Notes under the pieces: generated by a model
The model's database searches: none
Seen by the model: only the letters and a program-made list of their open reading frames with translations
Told to the model about the DNA's origin: nothing
In this document: positions 14,835-25,645 of the stretch, piece after piece
Layout of the letters: every line of letters starts with the position of its first letter
Position numbering within the stretch: the first letter of the stretch is position 1
Source: Pseudolysinimonas kribbensis
GTDB lineage: Bacteria; Actinomycetota; Actinomycetes; Actinomycetales; Microbacteriaceae
Assembly (NCBI RefSeq): GCF_030161895.1
Contig: NZ_BSVB01000001.1
Location: forward strand, 1,364,001 to 1,428,000
Direction of reading: 5' to 3'
Length of the DNA: 64,000 bases
Translations under genes and position numbers: made by a program

Positions 14835-15784
14835 TCAGGCGGCCTGGATGCGGTCGAGGGCGTCGAGCGCTTCGCGGATCATCGCGATCCGATCGGCGAT
14901 CGAGCCCGCTCCGGTGAGCCAGCTGAGCTTGACGCCGATCCAGGGCTCCGATCCGACCTCGGAGAGCACGGGGGCGAGCAGCTCCTCGGTGAGGAGGAGG
15001 TCGGATCACCGTGCGGGTGCAGGTCCGACCGGCGGAAGGCGTTGTGCACGTCGGCCCACGGGCGATCGAACGACCCGACGCGATCGGATGCACCCGAGAC
15101 GACGTAGCCCCGGAGCAGCCCCGCCCGGCGGGCCTCGCCCACGTGCTCGATCGCCCGGGTCGCGTCGTGGAACTCGATGGCCGAACGGCCCCAGTTCAGC
15201 ACGACGCCGACGTCGGCCTGCGCGTCGCGGATCGCGGCCAGCTCGTCACCGAGCGACAGGAACCCCTTCTCCGGATCGTGGCCCGGCACGAGCGCGTCGC
15301 TGTGCTCGACGAGCACCTCCGCCCCGCCCCAGTCCCAGCCCGCGAGCTCCCGCAGGGAGCGGGCGAGGGACCCGGCGCTGGCGTGCGACCCCCTCGGCCC
15401 GGGGTGCAGTTCGACGCCGCGCACGACGCGGCGGCCCATCCGGTCGTCGAAGCGATGCACGTCGTCGCGCAGCGCGGCGACATCGCGGAGTGCGCGGACA
15501 CGCCCCGCCTCATCGTCCGAGGCCAGCCCGTAGTGCTCGTCACCCTGCGTGATCGTGAGGAACACCCTCGGGATGTCGGTGAGCACGACATCCAGGCGCG
15601 CGGGAAGGTGCGCGAAGAGCCACTCCTCGTCGCGGGGATGCAGGGCCCCCGTCCACGGCATCTCGAAGCCGGCGATGCGGGGGTCCTCCGCGAGGGTTCC
15701 GAGATACGCCGCCTCGACATCCGGATCCCATGCCGACGCCGTCGGCGACGCGGCGTACGCGCCGACGACGTAGCCGCGCGTCAT
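14835..15784 (-). CDS. DUF4862-like protein (one frameshift)
   Basis: About 316 residues once one missing base near 15004 is restored (GGTGATCC-GACCTC); the C-terminus is then DLLLTEELLAPVLSEVG...IREALDALDRIQAA. The N-terminus MTRGYVVGAYAASPTASAWD and the body (FEMPWTG, GVELHPGPRG, VLVEHSDALVPG) resemble DUF4862 proteins, which look like TIM-barrel sugar-phosphate isomerase relatives. The family function is not known to me. The start overlaps the RidA stop (ATGA), so the two are probably translated together. I assign DUF4862 from memory of the family pattern. Confidence 0.6.
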
Positions 15785-16167
15785 CGGGCGGCGTCGGGAA
15801 GGGCGACGATCACGTCGGCCTCGATCTCGAAGCCGTTCAGGTCGGCCTGGATCGTCGTGCGGGCCGGATACGGCTCCGCCAGGAACTCCTTCGAGAGCTC
15901 GTTCAGGGCCTGCCAGTTCTCCATGTTCTTCAGGTAGACGCCGAGCCGGACCGTGTGCCGGAGCGAGGTGCCGGCGGCGCGGGCGATCGCCTCCAGGTTG
16001 CGGAAGGTCTGCCGCAGCTGCTCGGCGAAGTCGCCCTCCCCGACGAGCGCGCCGGCGCTGTCGAACGGCCCCTGGCCCGCGACGAAGAGGAACCCGCCGC
16101 TCACGATGCCGGGCGAGTAGGCGCCGGCGGCCTTCGGGGCGTCGGGCGAGGTGACGAGCTGGTTCAT
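15781..16167 (-). CDS. RidA family reactive-intermediate deaminase
   Basis: 128 residues, cytoplasmic trimer-type fold. Motifs: AAGAYSPGIVSGGFLFVAGQ, QTFRNLEAIARAAG, VYLKNMENWQALNE and YPARTTIQADLNG, the last containing the R-T segment that binds carboxylate in enamine-hydrolysing RidA proteins. RidA speeds hydrolysis of 2-imino and enamine acids released by PLP enzymes. Here it sits between a D-threonine-aldolase/D-serine-dehydratase-like PLP gene and DUF4862, so it may clear an imine made by the neighbouring enzymes. The start is 23 bp after the upstream stop. Confidence 0.9.
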   Translation of the reverse strand: MNQLVTSPDAPKAAGAYSPGIVSGGFLFVAGQGPFDSAGALVGEGDFAEQLRQTFRNLEAIARAAGTSLRHTVRLGVYLKNMENWQALNELSKEFLAEPYPARTTIQADLNGFEIEADVIVALPDAAR

Positions 16168-16190
16168 GGTTCTCCTTGGATGAGGGGGCT

Positions 16191-17297
16191 TCAGTGGCGA
16201 CCGACGACCGGCCAGACGTCGGCGACGACGCCGTCCTCGATCGCGAAGACGTGGGAGTGCATGTTCGAGAGTCCGCAGGCGTGATTGGGGCGGACCCGGA
16301 TGAGGTCGCCGACCCGCAGGCCCGTGGAGCCGCGCACGAACCCGTGCTCCTCGTGCCCGGTCGCGATCAGGCCCCCGCCGCTCGAGACGATCGTGCCGAT
16401 GCGTCCGTCGCCGTGCATCGAGCCGTCGGCGCTCATCGCCTTGGTGCCGGCGTCGACGAGCACGGGCTCGCCGCGCTGGACGCTGATGACGCGGCTCTGG
16501 ACGGTGATCGCCGTGTCGGCCTCGGAGATCGTGCCGATCGCGACCTGGTTCTCATCGCCGTAGACGTAGGTGCCGGGGCGGGCCTCGGTGATCCCGGATG
16601 CCGTGGGGGCCGACCGCGCGCCGGCCGTCGACCCGACCGAGACGCTCGTGAGCGGGATCCCGTCGGCGCGGATCGCCTCGGCGACCTCCGCCGTGGTCCG
16701 GCCGGCCGCCAGACCGACGGCCGCGCGGCGCTCCGGATCCGCCCCGAGTCCCTGCACGTGACCCTCGTGCGTGTAGACCCCCTCGAGCCGCACGCCGTCG
16801 AGCGCGTGGAGGACGCGGGCCAGCGCCACCGCATCGTCAGGTCGCACCCCCATGCGGCCGAGGCCCGTGTCGATCTCGAGCCGGACGTCGACGACCGTCC
16901 CGTTCGCGACGGCGGCCGCGGCGAGGCCCGCGATCGCCTCGAGCGAGTCGACGCCGACGATGAGGCGCGTCCGTTCGGCCGCGGCGAGCGCCGCGGCGAC
17001 GCGATGAGCGCCGACGGGCGGATACGCCCAGAACACATCGGGGATGCCGGCCTCGGCGAGCGCCAGGACCTCGTTCGCCGTCGCGGCCGTCAGGCCCACG
17101 GCACCGGCGGCGAGCTGCATCCGGCCGACCTCGAGCACCTTGCTCGTCTTCCAGTGCGGCCGGAGCGCGACGCCGAGCGCGTCGGTGTGGGCGGCCATCT
17201 CCGCGATGTTACGACGCAGCGTCGGCAGGTCGACGAGCACGGCGGGCGAGGGCAGATCCTCGATCGGCGCGCCGACGAGGTGGGACCATCCGGTCAC
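16191..17297 (-). CDS. D-threonine aldolase / D-serine dehydratase-like PLP enzyme
   Basis: 368 residues from a GTG at 17297 that overlaps the upstream ATPase stop (GTGA). The alanine-racemase-type N-terminal barrel starts with LPSPAVLVDLPTLRRNIAEM and LRPHWKTSK, where the Lys after RPH binds PLP. GVYTHEGHVQG and SVSVGSTAGAR follow. The C-terminal metal site NHACGLSNMHSH (His-x-Cys) is typical of metal-activated D-threonine aldolases and DSD1-type D-serine dehydratases. It would cleave or dehydrate a beta-hydroxy-D-amino acid. With the N-acyl-D-amino-acid deacylase and RidA it supports a D-amino-acid route. Confidence 0.83.
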   Translation of the reverse strand: MTGWSHLVGAPIEDLPSPAVLVDLPTLRRNIAEMAAHTDALGVALRPHWKTSKVLEVGRMQLAAGAVGLTAATANEVLALAEAGIPDVFWAYPPVGAHRVAAALAAAERTRLIVGVDSLEAIAGLAAAAVANGTVVDVRLEIDTGLGRMGVRPDDAVALARVLHALDGVRLEGVYTHEGHVQGLGADPERRAAVGLAAGRTTAEVAEAIRADGIPLTSVSVGSTAGARSAPTASGITEARPGTYVYGDENQVAIGTISEADTAITVQSRVISVQRGEPVLVDAGTKAMSADGSMHGDGRIGTIVSSGGGLIATGHEEHGFVRGSTGLRVGDLIRVRPNHACGLSNMHSHVFAIEDGVVADVWPVVGRH

Positions 17298-18292
17298 GCG
17301 GCGGACTCCGTCCGGATCGTGGGCATGCCGAGGTCGAGCGGGTGGTGGCAGGCGCGGGAGCGTCCGTCGCCCACCGGTTCGAGCGGGGGCACCACTTCGG
17401 CGCACACCTCGGTCGCGCGCCAGCACCGGGTGCGGAAGCGGCATCCGGAGGGCGGGTTCGAGGCCGACGGCAGCTCGCCCTGCAGGCGGATCCGCTCGCG
17501 GTGCTCGTCCGGCGAGGACGGCGGCGTCGCCGACACGAGCGCGGCCGTGTAGGGGTGCAGCGGATGGTCGAGCACCTCGTCGGCGGGGCCGGTCTCCACG
17601 ACGACGCCGAGATACATCACCGCGATCCTGTCCGTCACGTGCCGGATCACGTCGAGGTCGTGGCTGATCATGATGTAGGCGAGCCCCTGCTGGCGTCGCA
17701 GGTCCATGAGCAGGTTCAGCACCTGCGCCTGCACCGAGACGTCGAGCGCGGAGACGGGCTCGTCGAGCACGAGCAGCTCGGGGTCCAGCGCGAGCGCGCG
17801 CGCGATGCCGATCCGCTGCCGCTGGCCGCCGGAGAACTCGTGCGGGTACCGGCTCGCGAACTGGGCGGGCAGGCCCACCCGCTCCAGGAGCTCCACGACG
17901 CGCGCCGGCCCGGTGACGCGATCCCACGCCCCGAACGCGCGGAGCGGTTCGGCGATGATCGACTCGACCGTCATCCGCGGGTTCAGCGACGACATCGGAT
18001 CCTGGAAGACGAACTGCACCTTCTCGTTGAAGGCGCGCCGCGCAGCCGCGTCCGGATGGGTGACGTCGGCGCCCCGGTAGCTGATGCGCCCCTCGGTCGG
18101 ATCCTCCAGGTGCACGATGGCGCGGCCGGTCGTCGACTTGCCGCAGCCGGACTCGCCGATGATCCCGAGCGCCTCGTTCGTGTCGATCGAGAGGCTCACG
18201 CCGTCCACGGCCCGGATGACGCGCTTGCGGCCGCTGAATCCGCGCTGGCTGAAGTGCACCTTGAGATCGTCCACGCGCAGCAGCTCGCTCAT
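17294..18292 (-). CDS. dppF: Oligopeptide ABC transporter ATPase (DppF/OppF type)
   Basis: 332 residues. Walker A GESGCGKST, Q-loop FQDPMSSLNPR, signature FSGGQRQRIGIARAL, Walker B LLVLDEPVSALD, H-loop MISHD, and the C-terminal oligo_HPY domain with Cys residues (SGCRFRTRCWRATEVC) expected in the Opp/Dpp subfamily. It pairs with the ATPase encoded upstream; the ATG overlaps its stop (ATGA). It is the last of five transporter genes, followed directly by the D-threonine-aldolase-like gene. Confidence 0.93.
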   Translation of the reverse strand: MSELLRVDDLKVHFSQRGFSGRKRVIRAVDGVSLSIDTNEALGIIGESGCGKSTTGRAIVHLEDPTEGRISYRGADVTHPDAAARRAFNEKVQFVFQDPMSSLNPRMTVESIIAEPLRAFGAWDRVTGPARVVELLERVGLPAQFASRYPHEFSGGQRQRIGIARALALDPELLVLDEPVSALDVSVQAQVLNLLMDLRRQQGLAYIMISHDLDVIRHVTDRIAVMYLGVVVETGPADEVLDHPLHPYTAALVSATPPSSPDEHRERIRLQGELPSASNPPSGCRFRTRCWRATEVCAEVVPPLEPVGDGRSRACHHPLDLGMPTIRTESAA

Positions 18293-19283
18293 GCGATCAC
18301 CTCCTGAGGCTCGTCCCGGTAGTGGCAGGCGCTGAGCCTGCCGTCGACGCTCGGTTCGAGCGCCGGTCGCTGCGTGACGCAGCGCTCCGACTTATAAGGC
18401 GACGCGCAGCGCGGTGCGAACGGACAGCCGGCCGGCAGATCGGACATGAGCGGCGGGCGGCCGGGAATCGCGACCAGCGGCTCGCCGCGACGGTGGGCCC
18501 CCGGTCTGCTGTGGATGAGCGCCGCCGAGTACGGATGACGGCTGTCGGCGAACAGCTCCCGCGTTCCGGCGATCTCGACGACGCCGCCCGCGTACATCAC
18601 GACGACGCGCGAGGCGACCTGGGAGATGACGCCGAGATCGTGCGTGATGAGCACGACCGCGACGCCGAGCTCGTCGCGCGCCCGCATCAGCGCGTCGAGC
18701 ACCTGCGCCTGGATCGTGGCGTCGAGCGCGGTGGTCGGCTCGTCGGCGAGGATCACCTCGGGGTCGTTGACGAGAGCCATCGCGATGACGGCTCTCTGCC
18801 GCATGCCGCCCGACCATTGGTGGGGATACTGCTTCGCGCGGTTCTGCGCATCGGGCACCCCGACGAGCCGGAGCATCGCGAGCGACTTCTCCCGGGCCTC
18901 GGCGCGACCGGCGCGCGGGTGGTGGATGCGATAGGCCTCGTCGATCTGCCGCCCGACCTGCACCACGGGGTCGAGTGTCGTCATCGGGTCCTGGAACACC
19001 ATGCCGATCCTGCGCCCGCGGACCTTGCGCAGTTCCGCCGGCCGGAGTCCGGCGAGGTCCGCGCCGTCGAAGCCGATCCGCGCAGCCGTGAGCCGCGCCT
19101 TCGGGGGCAGCAGCTGGAGGATCGACAGGGCCGTCATCGACTTGCCGGAGCCGGACTCGCCGACGATGCCGATGATCTCGCCCGCCGCCACATCGAACGT
19201 CACGTCGCGCAGGATGCGCACGTAGTCGTCGCCGGTCTTCAGATCGAGCGTCACGCCCTCGAGAGAGAGCACGGGGGCGGCGG

Positions 19284-19287
<4 letters not shown>
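18289..19287 (-). CDS. dppD: Oligopeptide ABC transporter ATPase (DppD/OppD type)
   Basis: 332 residues from ATG 19287. Walker A GESGSGKSM, Q-loop FQDPMTTLDP, signature WSGGMRQRAVIAMAL, Walker B VILADEPTTALD, H-loop LITHD. The C-terminal oligo_HPY segment (LPAGCPFAPRCASPYKSERC) holds four Cys in the pattern that binds an iron-sulfur cluster in some DppD proteins. It overlaps dppC and dppF by ATGA junctions. Confidence 0.93.
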
Positions 19288-20191
<904 letters not shown>

Positions 20192-20195
<4 letters not shown>

Positions 20196-21150
20196 CGCGC
20201 GGTCCTCACCCTCGGGTCGACCACGGTGTACAGCACGTCGGCGAGCAGGTTGCAGATGAGCACGAGCACGGCGACGTAGAGCCCGAAGCCGGTGATGACG
20301 GGGTAGTCGCGGACGATCAGGGCGTTGACCGCCATCTGACCCATGCCGGGCCAGGAGAAGATCTGCTCGACGACCACGGCCCCCGAGAGGAACGCCGGGA
20401 TGTACAGCGCGAGGACGGTGACAAGCGGGATGAGACTGTTCCGGAAGGCGTGCATCGTCGCGCGGAACGGGCCGGCGCCCTTCGCGACGATCGCGCGGAT
20501 GTAGTCCTGGCCGAGCTGCTCGAGCATCCCGCTGCGGATGTACCGGGTGAAGGCCGCTGCCACCGCGAGCGCCAGTACGGAGACCGGCAGGATCAGGTGG
20601 TACAGCAGGTCGCCGACGTCGCTCTCCCCGGAGAAGTACATGCCCGCGGAGGGCAGCACGCGCAGCTTCACCGCGAAGACGTAGATGCCGAGCATGGCGA
20701 GGAAGAAGCTCGGGATCGCGAGGGCGATGACACTGACCGTGCCGGCCGCCGCATCGACGAACGTGTCGCGGCGGACCGCGGCGATGATCCCGACGGGGAT
20801 CGCGATGAGCAGCCCGAGCACGAGTGCGCTGCCCATGAGCAGCACGGTCGGGCCCAGGCGGTCGAGCAGGAGCTGCCCGACCGCCTGGTGCGTCGAGAAC
20901 GAGTAGCCGAGGTCCCCCTTCAGCAGCGAGCCGAACCACAGCACGAACTGCACCGGCACCGGCTTGTCGAGCCCCAGCTGCTCCCGGGCCGCCTTGACCA
21001 GCTCCTCGCGCTGCCCGGGGGCGGCGTCGATGGGCACGAGGGTCTCGGCGGGATCACCGGGGGCGAGCCGGACGAGGACGAAGAGCCCGACCGCGATGAT
21101 CAGGAACACTCCGACGCTCGATACGAGCCGGATGGCGAGGACCTCAGCAT
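20192..21150 (-). CDS. dppB: Oligopeptide ABC transporter permease (DppB type), one frameshift
   Basis: About 319 residues. From ATG 21150 the frame breaks after MLR; one missing base near 21143 restores VLAIRLVSSVGVFLIIAVGL, the usual first membrane segment of DppB. The rest is in frame: RLAPGDPAETLV, the large external loop GLDKPVPVQFVLWFGSLLKG, and the EAA loop QDYIRAIVAKGAGPFRATMH. Six membrane helices are expected. It starts 9 bp after the binding-protein gene. The break is probably a sequencing deletion because the restored N-terminus is canonical. Confidence 0.9.
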
Positions 21151-21159
21151 GTCGCTATC

Positions 21160-22757
21160 TCAGCCGCCGATCTTCCACTTGTACGCGTCGGCGAACGCGT
21201 TGGTGAAGTCACCGTATGCCGTGAAGTTCTGCAGCTTCGAGCTCGCGGCCCACACGGTCTGCGGGTCGTAGAGCCAGATCTCGGCGACGTCCTTGTTCTC
21301 GATCTTCGCCGCCTGCTTCCAGATCGGCGCGCTGTCCGCCTTCGCGACCGTGCCCGCCGCCTTGCTGGCGAGCGCGTCGAAGTCGGGGTTGGAGTAGTAG
21401 CCGACGTTGCCGCCCGCGGGGTACGCGTTCGAGGTCAGGAGGAACGCCAGCGAGGTCGCCGGATCCATCGTGTACGTGCCGCCGCCCGAGAAGGTGAAGT
21501 CGTACGCCTTGCTCTTGATGTCGGCGAGCTGCGTGGCACCGTCGACCTGCTTGGCCTTGATGTTCACCCCGATCGCCTGCCACTCCTGCAGGATGACGTT
21601 GATGGCCTGATCGCGGTCGGCCGTGCCGGCGACCCACTCGAAGGAATAGGTCTTCGAGAAGTCGAAGCCGGATGCCTGCAGCATCGACTTGGCCTTGGCC
21701 TCGTCGAAGGCGTAGGTGTCGAGGTCGCTCGGGAGGGCCCATTTGGTGAGGAAGCTGCTGTTGACCAGATCGGCCTTGCCTCCGTAGATCGTCTTGATGA
21801 GGGTCTTGCGATCGATCGCCGTGAGAAGCGCCCGCCGCACTGCCGCGGGGAACTTCTCATCGTTCGAAACGATCCGCAGGAACCCGGCCGACGGTGCCGA
21901 GGAGACCTTGACGCCCGACATCGCCTGCACCGTGGCGAGGTCGGCGGGGGCCACCTGGGCGAGGTCGAGCTCGCCGGTCTGCAGCTGCGCCTCGGCGACG
22001 TCGGACGTCAGCATCTTCAGGTAGAGCTTGTCGATGCCGACCGGCTCGCGGAAGTGCGGGTTCTTCTTGAGGTCCACCTCCTGATCCGGCGTGAACTTCG
22101 TCATCGTGTACGGCCCCATGCCCACGTTCGGCAGGTTGAAGAACTCGTTCGTCAGCAGCCCCGCCTTGTCGGCCGAGCCGAGCACGTGCTGGGGCAGGAT
22201 GAACAGGTTCGGGCCGACGATCGAGGCGAGGAAGCCGGGGCCGCCTTCGCGAACTTGATGACGACGGTGTTCTTGTCCGGCGCCGTGATGCCGCTGAGGC
22301 TCGTCGCCGTACCGGCCTTGAGGTCGGCGTAACCCTCGACGTTCGCGAACTTCGTGGCCCACGCACTGCCGACCTTGGGGTCGGCGTAGGTGGTGAACGT
22401 CCACACGACGTCGTCCGCCGAGAACGCCTTGCCGTCGCTCCACTTCAGGTTCTTGCGCAGGTGGAAGGTCCAGGTCATCCCGTCGTCCGACATCTTCCAC
22501 GAGGACGCGAGCCGCGGCTCGAACTTGAAGTCCGAGGTCGCCTGCACGAGATTGTCGAAGATCAGCTCGTCGGTCAGAACCTCGGCACCCTGCGAACCCT
22601 TCAGCGGGTTGAAGGACTGCGGGTGCTGATAGAGGTTGAGGGTGGCCGACGTCGGCCCGCTGTGCGTCGGCGTCTTACCGGCCGGGCTGCAGCCCGCGAG
22701 CAGAGTCGCGGAGACCGCGGCCAGCGCGATCGCGCTGACGATGATCCGTGATCGCAT
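21160..22757 (-). CDS. dppA: Oligopeptide ABC substrate-binding lipoprotein (family 5), one frameshift
   Basis: About 532 residues. The signal peptide ends in TLLAGCSP with Cys23 as lipidation site; GAAGGAG lies 4 nt before ATG 22757. SBP_bac_5 features follow: LNLYQHPQSFNPLKGSQGAE, FEPRLASSWKMSDDGMTWTF and LRKNLKWSDGKAFSADDVVW. One missing base near 22243 (after VVIKFAKAAP) joins to FLASIVGPNLFILPQHVL and the C-terminal half ending YKWKIGG. It binds peptides or similar amides outside the cell for DppBCDF. The ligand is unknown; the operon suggests an N-acyl or D-amino-acid compound. Confidence 0.9.
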
Positions 22758-22812
22758 GATGCTCCTTCGTGTTGTCGTGTTTCTGGTGCGGTTCTTCATT
22801 GAACGGCGTGGC

Positions 22813-23657
22813 TCACGCCACGACGGGGGTGGTGAGGAGCCCAGTCCCTGCACCTCGGCGACCATCACGTCGCCGGGCCGGAGGAACACGCCGGTCGTCG
22901 CGCCGACGCCGGCGGGTGTGCCCGTGAGGATGACGTCGCCGGGGCGCAGGGTCATCAGCCGGGAGCAGAAAGAGACGAGCGCCGCGACGCTGTGGACCAT
23001 GTCGCGCGACGTGCCGTCCTGCCAGCTCTCGCCGTTGACGGTCAGGGTCAGGCGCAGATCCTGCGGGTCCGGCACCTCGTCGGCGGTCACGAGGTAGGGG
23101 CCGATCGGCGCGGAGCCGTCGAGCCACTTGCCCTCGAGCCAGTCGAAGAAGTTCGTGCCCTCGTAGTCGTCGCGTTCGGCGCCGAGTTCGAGGCTCCGGG
23201 CGGAGATGTCGTTGCTCGTCGAGTAGCCGGCGACGGCATCCAGTGCCTCGTCCTCGGCGATGTCGCGCCCCTCCCGGCCGATCCAGACCGCGATCTCGAC
23301 CTCCCAGTCGAGCTGCGTCGTGATCGGGTTCAGTCGCACGGGCTCGTCGGGGCCGATCACCGCGGTGTCCGGCTTGAGGAAGAGCCGGGGCGTGGCGATC
23401 CGGCGCTCGCGCTCGGCGCTGCCGCTCTCCGTCACGTGGGACTGGTAGTTCGCGGCGACGCACAGCACCTTGCCGGGATGCAGCACGGGCGCGAGGATCC
23501 GGGCACCGGCGACCGGCCGGCGCGCGACCTCGGCGGTCTCCCGGGTGCCGGCGACGACTCCGGAGAGGTCGCCGTCGCCCGTCACGACGATCTCGTCGCC
23601 GTCGACGTAGCCGTGGCGGATCGCGCCGCCGTCATCGAGAGTGAGCCACTTGGTCAT
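22813..23657 (-). CDS. Fumarylacetoacetate hydrolase family protein, copy 2 (one frameshift near the end)
   Basis: About 281 residues. Motifs: VLCVAANYQSHVTESG, LDWEVEIAVWIGREGRD, GYSTSNDISARSLE, TNFFDWLEGKWLDG and DVILTGTPAGVG. The long KWLDG segment places it with 2-oxo-hept-diene-dioate isomerase/acylpyruvase-like FAH proteins. One missing base near 22840 changes the expected ending GLGLLTTPVVA, the usual family C-terminus. It starts with an ATG that overlaps the next gene (ATGA). It is clearly distinct from copy 1 (12016-12861), so the locus carries two FAH-fold steps. Confidence 0.85.
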
Positions 23658-24636
23658 CGGTCGTCCTTCCGGGTCACCAGGTCAGGGGTGGCGTCGCCGG
23701 TGGCCGCCGAGGCGGCGATCGCGTCGAGCGCACGGGAGAGGGTCACGAGGTCGGCCGGTGCCGGCACCCGCACCGACCCGTCGATGGCCCGGGCGAATCG
23801 CCGGAGGTGCGCGACGACCGAGCTCTCGCCGACGAACGGCACGGTGCTCGTCGCGTTCGTCGTCGCGAGCCCGATCGCGGGCTTGGCGAGGTCGACGATC
23901 AGCGAACCGTGCGTGCCGAGAAGACGCAGCCGGGCGCGGAGCGAACGCGGGGATGCCTCGCCCGCCCCGGCGCGCGACACGTGAGCCGACACGACGACCT
24001 CGCGGTCGGTCCTGCCGAGGAAGGTCCAGGCGTCGCCCGCCCCGGTCGCCGTCGCCTGCAGGGTGAGGTCCGCGGGTCCCGTCGTCTGGCGGGTCAGCTC
24101 GACCAGGTACACGCCGAGATTGCGGAGCTCGCCGTCCGGGCTGCGGTCGCCGCCGCCCGAGACGAGATCCGCGTGCACGGCCCTGAGCAGCCCGATCTCG
24201 GCGCCGCGGACGGCCGTGAGGGCGCGAGTGAATCCGGGGTGCGACGACAGGTGGTGGCCCGCCATGACGATGCCGTCGCCGGCCACCGCCGCCAGCTCCT
24301 CGACCTGCGCCGTGGCGTCGAGCGTGGGCTTGTCGAGCAGGATGGGCATGCCCCGCTCGGCCGCGAACCGCGCGAAGGCGATCCGCTCGGCGCCGCGCAG
24401 GCAGACGACCGCGCCGGCGGCCGCCGTCGACGGCTCCTCGGACACCTCGAGATCGACGCCGAGGTCGCCGGCCAGGAGCGCGCGCGGGCGAGCGCCGCCG
24501 CGTCGACGGTCGGCGGGGTCCACACCCCGACCGCCTCGAGCCCGGCCGCCGCGAACGCGGGCGTCCACATCTCGGCCTGGTGATGCTGAGCGCCCGAGCC
24601 GACGGTGCCGGCGACGAGCACGGGCGTCGCGGTCAT
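23654..24636 (-). CDS. Gfo/Idh/MocA-like oxidoreductase, copy 1 (one frameshift)
   Basis: About 327 residues from ATG 24636. The N-terminal Rossmann part starts TATPVLVAGTVGSGAQHHQA; after one missing base near 24485 it continues ALLAGDLGVDLEVSEEP, AGAVVCLRGAERIAFARFA, then DKPTLDATAQVEELAAVAG, which carries the K-P motif, and GHHLSSHPGFTRAL with a catalytic-type His. Such enzymes oxidise or epimerise sugars and cyclitols with a bound NAD(P). The start overlaps the stop of copy 2 (ATGA). Identity between the copies is low, so they are likely separate functions. Confidence 0.78.
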
Positions 24637-25645
24637 CGTGCGGCTCCGATCCGGATCGTGCGGCCGGTGGCGAGCGATTCCTCCGAGGCGACGGCGAGGT
24701 CGACCGCGTGCACGGCGGCCTCGACGGGCGGCACGACGGCACCGGTCCCGCGGATCGCCGCGGCGAAGCTCTCGAGCTCGCGCCGGAACACGCGCCCGCC
24801 CGGACCGTCGACACCCCAGGCGGTGAGTCCGTCGTCGGTCCAGGCGAGCACACCTTCGGCATCCCATTCGCGGGCGAGCACGCCATCGGTGCCCACCACG
24901 ACGAGCTCCAGGTACGAGGCCGAGCGCGGACGCTCGCCGCGGCTGACCTCGCAGATCGCCGAGGCCCCCGAGGCGAATCCGAGCTTGATGACCAGGTAGT
25001 CGTGGATGCGCAGCGCCTCGCTCGTCGCGTGCTGCCCGGCCGAGAAGACGCTCGTCGCCTCCTCGCCGATCCACCAGCCGGCGAGGTCGACCAGGTGGAT
25101 GCCGTTGTGCAGCGAGTGACCGCCCGAGAGCGCGGGGTCGAGAACCCAGTGCTGCCAGCCCGGCCAGATCCAGCCGCCGTTCATCGCGATGCGCACGAAG
25201 CGCGGCGTGCCGATCGCTCCCGCGTCGATGGCCTCGCGGATGGCGAGGCTCTGGTCGCTGAAGCGGTGGCTGTGGCCGACCGCGAGCTGCAGGCCGCGGG
25301 ATGCCGCCTCCTCGCCAGCGCCCGCGCCCCCTCGCCGGTCATCGCGAGCGGCTTCTCCATCAGCAGGTGCCGCCCGGCCGCGAGCACCTGCCGGCCCAGC
25401 TGCTCGTGGGTCAGGTTGGGCGTGCAGACGATGACCGCCTCGACGGCGGGGTCGGCCAGCAGCGCCGCGACGTCCGCGGCCGCGATCACCCCTTCCTGGC
25501 GGGCGACCTCGCCGGCACGCGCACGATCGAGGTCGGTCACCGCCACGAGCCGTGCGACGTCCGTGGCACGCAGCGCCGCCATGTGCGAGACGGCGATGCC
25601 GCCGACACCGACGATGCCGACGCCGACTGTCTTCGACTCAGACAT
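24633..25645 (-). CDS. Gfo/Idh/MocA family oxidoreductase, copy 2 (one frameshift)
   Basis: About 337 residues from ATG 25645, with AAGGGG about 5 nt upstream. Rossmann motif VGVGIVGVGGIAVSHMAAL (GxGxxG), VIVCTPNLTHEQLGRQVL, and the EKPLAMTGEGARALA catalytic-Lys motif. One missing base near 25315 restores EAASRGLQLAVGHSHRFSDQ, joining to the C-terminal domain that begins about RFVRIAMNGGWIWPGWQHWV and has SGGHSLHNGIHLVDLAGWW. It resembles inositol 2-dehydrogenase-like enzymes; the substrate is unknown. The start lies inside the end of the deacylase gene. Confidence 0.83.

Noticed and set aside
16191-17927. A 578-codon frame joining part of an ABC ATPase with the PLP enzyme
   Set aside because: The upstream third is an out-of-frame reading of dppF; the PLP enzyme starts at GTG 17297 in a GTGA overlap.
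22152-23657. Apparent fusion of an FAH enzyme with a peptide-binding lipoprotein
   Set aside because: A missing base near 22840 removes the FAH stop; the lipoprotein has its own ribosome site, ATG and signal peptide at 22757.
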